From assembly GCA_027004335.1 (NCBI GenBank), contig JALTID010000259.1, positions 1 to 5,793 of the forward strand: DNA of 5,793 nucleotides, read 5' to 3'. The stretch comes from JALTID01 sp027004335 [NCBI: bacterium]. GTDB lineage: Bacteria; JALSQH01. Made by a program: the position numbers and the translations under genes. Under the pieces are notes generated by a model, which ran no database searches, was not told where the DNA came from, and was given only the letters and a program-made list of their open reading frames with translations. Shown here piece after piece: positions 1 to 5,793 of this stretch; position 1 is the stretch's first letter, and the number at the start of each line of letters is the position of its first letter.

Positions 1-1856
1 ATATTGTTGATACTCCCGGTTATTCAAATTTTGTTTTTGATGCAAAGAATGCTCTCCTTGCAACGGAAGGTGCTGTGATGATAGTGAGTGCAATTTCAGG
101 TGTAAAAGACCAAACTATAAAATTCTGGGAATATCTTGATGAGTATGAGCTTCCTCGTCTAATTTTTATAAATAAACTTGATATGGAAAAGTCTGATTTC
201 CTGAGAGCTGCGGATGGTGTTGAGAAAAGTTTCGGAACAAAGCCGGCTTTGCTCCAGATTCCTATGGGAAGAGAGGCAAATTTTCATGGGGTAGTAGATC
301 TACTTGAAAATAAGGCTTACTTTTATGAAATAGATGGTTCTGGAAAATTCAAGGTGAAAGATGTTCCGGATGAATATATTGATCAGGTGGAAGAATTTAG
401 GGGTAGTCTGGTTGAGGCCATCGTTGAGCAGGATGATGAGGTGCTTGAGAGGTATCTTGATGGGGAGGAAATTTCTATTGAGGAACTGAAGAAGGTGCTT
501 CGGGAAGGTGTGATAAGCAGGAAGATAGTTCCTGCTGTAGTTGGTTCTGCAGCGAGGAATATCGGAGTTTCTCAGCTTGTTGATGCTGTTATTGATTATT
601 TGCCCTCCCCTTTAGAAAGATCTCCCATAGTGGCAGAGGATCCTGATGGTAAGGAAGTGGAGATTCACCCCGCAAGGACTGATTTTCTGTCAGGTATAAT
701 TTTTAAAACCACCATAGATCAATTCGCAGGTAAAGTAAGTTATGTTAAGATCTTTTCGGGTGGATTAGCTTCTGATTCTACCATTTATATACCAAACAAA
801 AGGTACAAAGACAAAATTGCCCAGATGAACAAAGTACTGGGGAAAAAATTCATTCAGATAAATGAAGCTGGAGCAGGAGATATCATTGCTATTCCAAAAT
901 TAAAAGAGGGTTCTACAGGTGATACTGTTTGCAGCGACAAGAATGTAATATTTCTTAATTTGGTTTCTCCACTTGAACCTGTTCTTGCTTATGCGGTAAA
1001 ACCGAAAGGTAAACATGATGAAGAGAAAATGATAAATGCACTTAACAGACTTGTTGAGGAAGATCCCTCACTCAGGTTAGAGAGAGAGCCACAGACAAAA
1101 GAGTTACTACTAAAAGGCCTCGGTCAGGTTCAGATAGAGGTTGCTATAGAGAGATTGAAAAGAAAGTATGGTGTTGAAATAGAACTTCTTGCGCCGAAAG
1201 TACCATATAGGGAAACTATAAAGAAAAAAGCAAAAGCTCAGGGCAAGTACAAAAAACAAACAGGTGGCCATGGTCAATATGGAGATTGTTGGATTGAAAT
1301 TGAACCTCTTGAAAGAGGTAGTGGTTTTATCTTTGAGGATAAAATTGTTGGCGGGGTTATTCCCAAGCAGTTTATTCCCTCTGTTGAGAAAGGGATCAAA
1401 GATGCAATGCAGAAGGGACCTCTTGCAGGTTATCCCGTTGTTGATGCAAAAGTTATTCTCTATGATGGGAGCCATCATCCGGTAGATTCATCAGATCTCG
1501 CTTTTCAAATTGCAGGTTCACTCGCATTTAAGAAAGCAATTGTGGAAGCACAGCCAGTTCTCCTTGAGCCAATAATGAAAATGGAAATTGTTGTGCCTGA
1601 GGAGTATATGGGAACGATTACCGGGGATCTGAATGCAAGAAGGGGTAAAATTGTTGGAGTGGTTCCTAAAGCAGGTGCGCAGGTAATAACGGCTTATGTT
1701 CCTCTTGCTGAGGTTCTTACATATGCACCAGATCTAAGGTCAATGACTCAGGGTAGAGGATATTTTTCTATGGAATTCAGCCACTATGAAGAAGTCCCCA
1801 CTCATCTTGCTAATAAAGTTATAGAAGAGGCTAAAAGCGAAAGCGGAGAAAGTTAA
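1..1856 (+). CDS. Elongation factor G-like translational GTPase, EF-G2 type (5' end missing)
   Basis: This is a ribosome-associated GTPase of the EF-G family; the reading frame is open from base 3, so the start is outside the window. The visible 617 residues (counted from base 3) begin at the G3 motif DTPGY, so the P-loop and switch I, roughly 70-80 residues, are missing. NKLD (G4) is at 57-60 and GSA (G5) at 181-183. Beta-barrel domain II runs about 226-310, domain III about 326-400 and domain IV about 400-518. Domain IV contains GGHGQYGD and the tip loop YDGSHHPVDSS from residue 487; H492 matches the E. coli translocation His583. Domain V with PEEYMG and ARRG follows. Canonical EF-G has DTPGH; the Tyr here and the GGHGQYGD form match the EF-G2 paralogue family, including Thermus EF-G-2. 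That paralogue has ribosome-dependent GTPase activity but an unclear cellular role. A canonical fusA may therefore exist elsewhere (inference). No frameshift is seen. Confidence 0.93.
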   Translation, partial: IVDTPGYSNFVFDAKNALLATEGAVMIVSAISGVKDQTIKFWEYLDEYELPRLIFINKLDMEKSDFLRAADGVEKSFGTKPALLQIPMGREANFHGVVDLLENKAYFYEIDGSGKFKVKDVPDEYIDQVEEFRGSLVEAIVEQDDEVLERYLDGEEISIEELKKVLREGVISRKIVPAVVGSAARNIGVSQLVDAVIDYLPSPLERSPIVAEDPDGKEVEIHPARTDFLSGIIFKTTIDQFAGKVSYVKIFSGGLASDSTIYIPNKRYKDKIAQMNKVLGKKFIQINEAGAGDIIAIPKLKEGSTGDTVCSDKNVIFLNLVSPLEPVLAYAVKPKGKHDEEKMINALNRLVEEDPSLRLEREPQTKELLLKGLGQVQIEVAIERLKRKYGVEIELLAPKVPYRETIKKKAKAQGKYKKQTGGHGQYGDCWIEIEPLERGSGFIFEDKIVGGVIPKQFIPSVEKGIKDAMQKGPLAGYPVVDAKVILYDGSHHPVDSSDLAFQIAGSLAFKKAIVEAQPVLLEPIMKMEIVVPEEYMGTITGDLNARRGKIVGVVPKAGAQVITAYVPLAEVLTYAPDLRSMTQGRGYFSMEFSHYEEVPTHLANKVIEEAKSESGES

Positions 1857-2468
1857 TTAGCGAGTCCCGAATTTTCGGGCCCTTTTTACTTTTATCTTTT
1901 CCCTCATTAGTACAGAATGTGATAGGTCCCTAATTTCTGCAATAATCTCGCTATCTGAAATATCAATAAGTCCATAGGTAGGTTTGTCCTTTTCCATTAA
2001 TGAAAAGTGTCCAGGATTTACAAAAATCCTTCCCGATAAAATTTCGACCTGAGGAATATGAGTCGCACCATGGAGAAAAACATACCCATTTTGAATATCT
2101 TCTTTTGTTAAATTTCTTATATCATGCACAATAACAGTAATAAATCCGTTTAATATCGTATATTCTATCCTCGGAATGATAGGATTCTTGGCTTCGGGAT
2201 CGTCGTCGGCTGGAACCTGGATAATCCTGCGAATTCTTCCAGCTCCTGCTTCATCTTTTTCCAGCAGAACAGATGCAAGATCAGAAAAAAAAGTAGTGTC
2301 ATCCATCTCGCTTTTTTGTATCTGGAAAAGGTGAGCTCTCTCTACATCATGGAAGTAGTGACCAAGATGGAAAAATCTTCTTATTCCCTCTTCTTCCACT
2401 AAATAGGTATAGAGGATACGAAGTCCACTAATATTGCCATGAGAATCCGATACAACAGCTACCTTCAT
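1857..2468 (-). CDS. Small metallophosphoesterase, MJ0936/YfcE-like, with altered metal-site residues
   Basis: This 203-residue protein has the single-domain calcineurin-like phosphoesterase fold signature of the MJ0936/YfcE family, soluble and probably cytoplasmic. In order: strand-loop SDSHGN (D8, H10), HLGHYFHD (34-41), PADDDPE (86-92), VHD (H115), HGATH (133-137) and the family-typical VNPG (150-153). Compared with MJ0936, D8, H10, H115 and H137 are kept. The bridging Asp of the GD motif is His37, the Asn of GN-D is Asp (88-90 stretch), and the first His of GHTH is Ala135. Catalysis may thus be changed or lost; family members hydrolyse phosphodiesters, but no substrate can be assigned. 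I chose the ATG at 2466-2468 because it begins directly at the conserved first beta strand. The frame stays open up to 2525, but that extension would be read from the tRNA. No Shine-Dalgarno site precedes the start. The gene lies 12 bases after tRNA-Arg and is convergent with the EF-G2 gene. Confidence 0.85.
   Translation of the reverse strand: MKVAVVSDSHGNISGLRILYTYLVEEEGIRRFFHLGHYFHDVERAHLFQIQKSEMDDTTFFSDLASVLLEKDEAGAGRIRRIIQVPADDDPEAKNPIIPRIEYTILNGFITVIVHDIRNLTKEDIQNGYVFLHGATHIPQVEILSGRIFVNPGHFSLMEKDKPTYGLIDISDSEIIAEIRDLSHSVLMREKIKVKRARKFGTR
1866..1887 (+). terminator. Likely intrinsic terminator of the EF-G2 gene
   Basis: A perfect stem CCCGA/TCGGG (1866-1870 with 1875-1879) closes a four-base loop and starts 9 bases after the EF-G2 stop codon. 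It is followed by CCC and a run of five T. The stem is short and the T-run is not immediately adjacent, so efficiency may be moderate. The other strand has no T-run after the hairpin, so it should act only on + transcripts. The same bases encode the last residues (A-R-K-F-G-T-R) of the opposing phosphoesterase gene. Confidence 0.5.
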
Positions 2469-2480
2469 TTCTAAAAATTC

Positions 2481-2557
2481 TGGCGCGCCCAGGGTGATTT
2501 GAACACCCGGCCCCCGGATCCGCAATCCGATGCTCTATCCTACTGAGCTATGGGCGC
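2481..2557 (-). tRNA. tRNA-Arg, anticodon GCG
   Basis: A complete 77-nt cloverleaf. The acceptor stem GCGCCCA/TGGGCGC is perfect, followed by discriminator G and an encoded CCA (2481-2483). The D stem is GCTC/GAGC with loop AGTAGGATA. The anticodon stem is TCGGA/TCCGG, with one T-G wobble at its top. The loop TTGCGGA gives anticodon GCG (plus-strand 2521-2523). A 5-base variable region follows, then T stem GGGTG/CACCC with loop TTCAAAT. A20 in the D loop and C35 are known arginine identity elements and support the assignment. It should read CGC and, by wobble, CGU codons. Most bacteria read these with an ACG (inosine) tRNA, so GCG is uncommon. The gene is followed within 12 bases by the phosphoesterase start codon. 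Confidence 0.96.
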
Positions 2558-2571
2558 GCTTATTAAAACTA

Positions 2572-2604
2572 ATTATATTGTAACTTCTAATGCTATTTTT
2601 TCAA
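2572..2604 (-). promoter_or_regulatory. Probable promoter of the tRNA-Arg/phosphoesterase unit
   Basis: On the minus strand a perfect TATAAT (2577 down to 2572) ends 14 bases before the tRNA 5' end, which places the start of transcription near 2565 and leaves a short leader for RNase P to remove. The -35 element is not clear: TTGAAA at 2604-2599 is the best match but is 21 bases from the -10, longer than the usual 16-18, and the normally spaced position is only A/T-rich. The -10 call is firmer than the -35 call. Confidence 0.5.
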
Positions 2605-2644
2605 GGAGGAAGTTTTTTATTGTGATCCTACCACGGGAAGATGT

Positions 2645-2659
2645 CTTAACCACTTTAAG
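2645..2659. repeat. Short inverted repeat upstream of the gyrB promoter
   Basis: CTTAA (2645-2649) and TTAAG (2655-2659) form a perfect 5-base inverted repeat around a 5-base centre, ending 8 bases before the gyrB -35 element. Its position would suit a regulator binding site, but arms this short and A/T-rich arise by chance easily, so the functional meaning is a guess. Confidence 0.2.
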
Positions 2660-2667
2660 TTATTTCC

Positions 2668-5160
<2,493 letters not shown>

Positions 5161-5162
<2 letters not shown>

Positions 5163-5166
5163 AGGG
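5161..5166 (+). promoter_or_regulatory. Ribosome binding site overlapping the gyrB stop codon
   Basis: AGAGGG begins inside the gyrB TAG stop (5160-5162) and ends 5 bases before the ATG at 5172. Ribosomes ending on gyrB would sit on this site, so the downstream gene is probably translationally coupled to gyrB. It also fixes the start of that gene, directly before the first zinc-ribbon cysteine pair. Confidence 0.75.
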
Positions 5167-5171
5167 TAATT

Positions 5172-5793
5172 ATGATCGTTCAGTGCCCATCCTGTGGGAA
5201 AAAGTATAAGTTCCCTGATGAAAAGATTAAACCAGAGGGAACTAAAGTAAAATGTCCTTCGTGTGGTCATGTGTTTGTGGTCTATCCTCCTAAGAGTAAG
5301 AAGAAGAATTACATGATAAAAACTCCTGAGGGCTTAGAGTTAGGTCCCTATGATCTTAGTGCCCTGAAGGATCTTATCAAGAGGGGAGAAATTGTTGGTA
5401 ATGAGTCTGTTTCTGTTGATGAGAAGGAGTATATTCCAATAAGATCACTTCCTGAGCTGAAAGAATTGATTCCAGGGGAGTCTTTTGAAAAGTCTCCCGC
5501 TGCACAGGAGGATATTTTTGGAGAAGCTGAAGGTGAAGGAGCTGAAACAACAGGCTCAGAGAAAGTTGAAATTACTACTGGTGAATTGGGTGAGGATCTC
5601 TTTGGCGAAGAGCTTGATTTTGATACAGGTCCTGTGAAAGAGAAAAAAGTTGAGAAAGAGGAAGTAGGGGGTAGAGAAGAGGATCTTTTTGGTGATATAA
5701 GTGCCGAAGAACTTGAGAGTTCTGCTGCTAAAAGTGAGGATTTATTCAGTGATGAAGAGTTGGGAGGTGAGTTCGCTGAGGGTTCAGGTGAAG
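5172..5793 (+). CDS. MJ0042-type zinc-ribbon protein with GYF_2-like domain and acidic repeat region (3' end missing)
   Basis: The function is not known. 207 residues are visible and the frame is open at the window edge. Residues 1-37 are a zinc ribbon of the MJ0042 family: CPSC (C5, C8) and CPSC (C28, C31), 19 residues between the pairs, with the typical K-x-K-C-P-S-C-G-H-V-F ending. A lysine-rich linker follows. Residues 47-100 resemble a GYF_2/DUF4339 domain: LGPYDLSALKDLIKRGEI, then a Y-I-P-I where the family often has a Trp. From about 101 the chain is acidic, Gly/Ser/Glu-rich and probably disordered, with four E-D-[LI]-F-[GS]-[DE] motifs. No membrane segment or signal peptide is seen so far. 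In Gram-negative bacteria such N-termini often head longer proteins with later membrane, TPR or repeat parts, so the unseen C-terminus matters. The gene lies 9 bases after gyrB, in the same operon and probably translationally coupled, which hints at co-regulation but not at a shared activity. Confidence 0.85.
   Translation, partial: MIVQCPSCGKKYKFPDEKIKPEGTKVKCPSCGHVFVVYPPKSKKKNYMIKTPEGLELGPYDLSALKDLIKRGEIVGNESVSVDEKEYIPIRSLPELKELIPGESFEKSPAAQEDIFGEAEGEGAETTGSEKVEITTGELGEDLFGEELDFDTGPVKEKKVEKEEVGGREEDLFGDISAEELESSAAKSEDLFSDEELGGEFAEGSGE
5508..5753 (+). repeat. Four acidic E-D-L-F-G motifs encoded within the zinc-ribbon gene
   Basis: The translated tail contains EDIFGE (residues 113-118), EDLFGE (141-146), EDLFGD (170-175) and EDLFSD (189-194), starting at bases 5508, 5592, 5679 and 5736. 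Spacing is 28, 29 and 19 residues. The DNA between copies is not repeated, so this is a peptide-level repeat and not a recent tandem duplication. Each copy is a hydrophobic pair in an acidic setting, the usual look of a short docking motif. Confidence 0.7.

Noticed and set aside
1110-1478. Minus-strand frame of 122 codons inside the EF-G2 gene
   Set aside because: It lies wholly within conserved EF-G domains III-IV, has low-complexity Phe/Leu/Ser/Cys-rich composition and no recognisable motif.
1264-1485. Plus-strand frame of 73 codons inside the EF-G2 gene
   Set aside because: Out-of-frame shadow of domain IV with no motif.
2469-2525. N-terminal extension of the phosphoesterase by 19 residues
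   Set aside because: The frame is open but its codons are the 3' half of tRNA-Arg plus the 12-base spacer, and the family begins at MKVAVVSDSHGN.
2481-2559. Alternative tRNA acceptor pairing GCGCGCC/GGCGCGC
   Set aside because: It would leave a C discriminator without CCA and shift the T stem; the GCGCCCA/TGGGCGC pairing gives a standard cloverleaf with encoded CCA.

Overview
The window is an AT-rich bacterial chromosome segment with housekeeping genes. It holds four protein genes, two of them cut by the window edges, and one tRNA. The proteins are rich in Lys, Glu and Ile, and arginine is written mostly as AGA/AGG. GyrB carries the long C-terminal insertion usual in Gram-negative lineages. 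An EF-G2-type factor and an MJ0042-type zinc-ribbon plus GYF-like protein are also present. Together these suggest a Gram-negative, possibly anaerobic or thermophilic lineage of the deltaproteobacterial or candidate-phylum type. That placement is an inference; the sequence alone does not fix the phylum.

Layout: (1) bases 1-1856, + strand: the 3' nine-tenths or so of an EF-G2-like translational GTPase, whose start lies upstream of the window. (2) 1857-2468, - strand: a small MJ0936/YfcE-like metallophosphoesterase that meets the EF-G2 gene tail to tail with no base between the stop codons; a likely EF-G2 terminator hairpin lies inside its 3' end. (3) 2481-2557, - strand: tRNA-Arg with anticodon GCG and encoded CCA, only 12 bases upstream of the phosphoesterase start, so the two almost certainly share a transcript. 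(4) 2558-2729: a 172-base divergent control region with a TATAAT box for the tRNA and a good sigma-70-type promoter for gyrB. (5) 2730-5162, + strand: complete gyrB, 810 residues. (6) 5172 to the window end, + strand: an open-ended gene whose ribosome binding site overlaps the gyrB stop codon; it encodes a zinc ribbon, a GYF_2-like domain and an acidic region with four copies of an E-D-L/I-F-G/S-D/E motif.

The genes fall into a translation side (EF-G2, tRNA-Arg) and a DNA-topology side (gyrB and its coupled partner), transcribed outward from the 172-base region between tRNA and gyrB. There is no mobile element, CRISPR array or obvious defence system. The points most worth a second look are the metallophosphoesterase with three altered metal-ligand positions, the tRNA-phosphoesterase transcript with a 12-base leader lacking a Shine-Dalgarno site, the tRNA-Arg(GCG) anticodon, and the repeated acidic motif in the gyrB-coupled protein.
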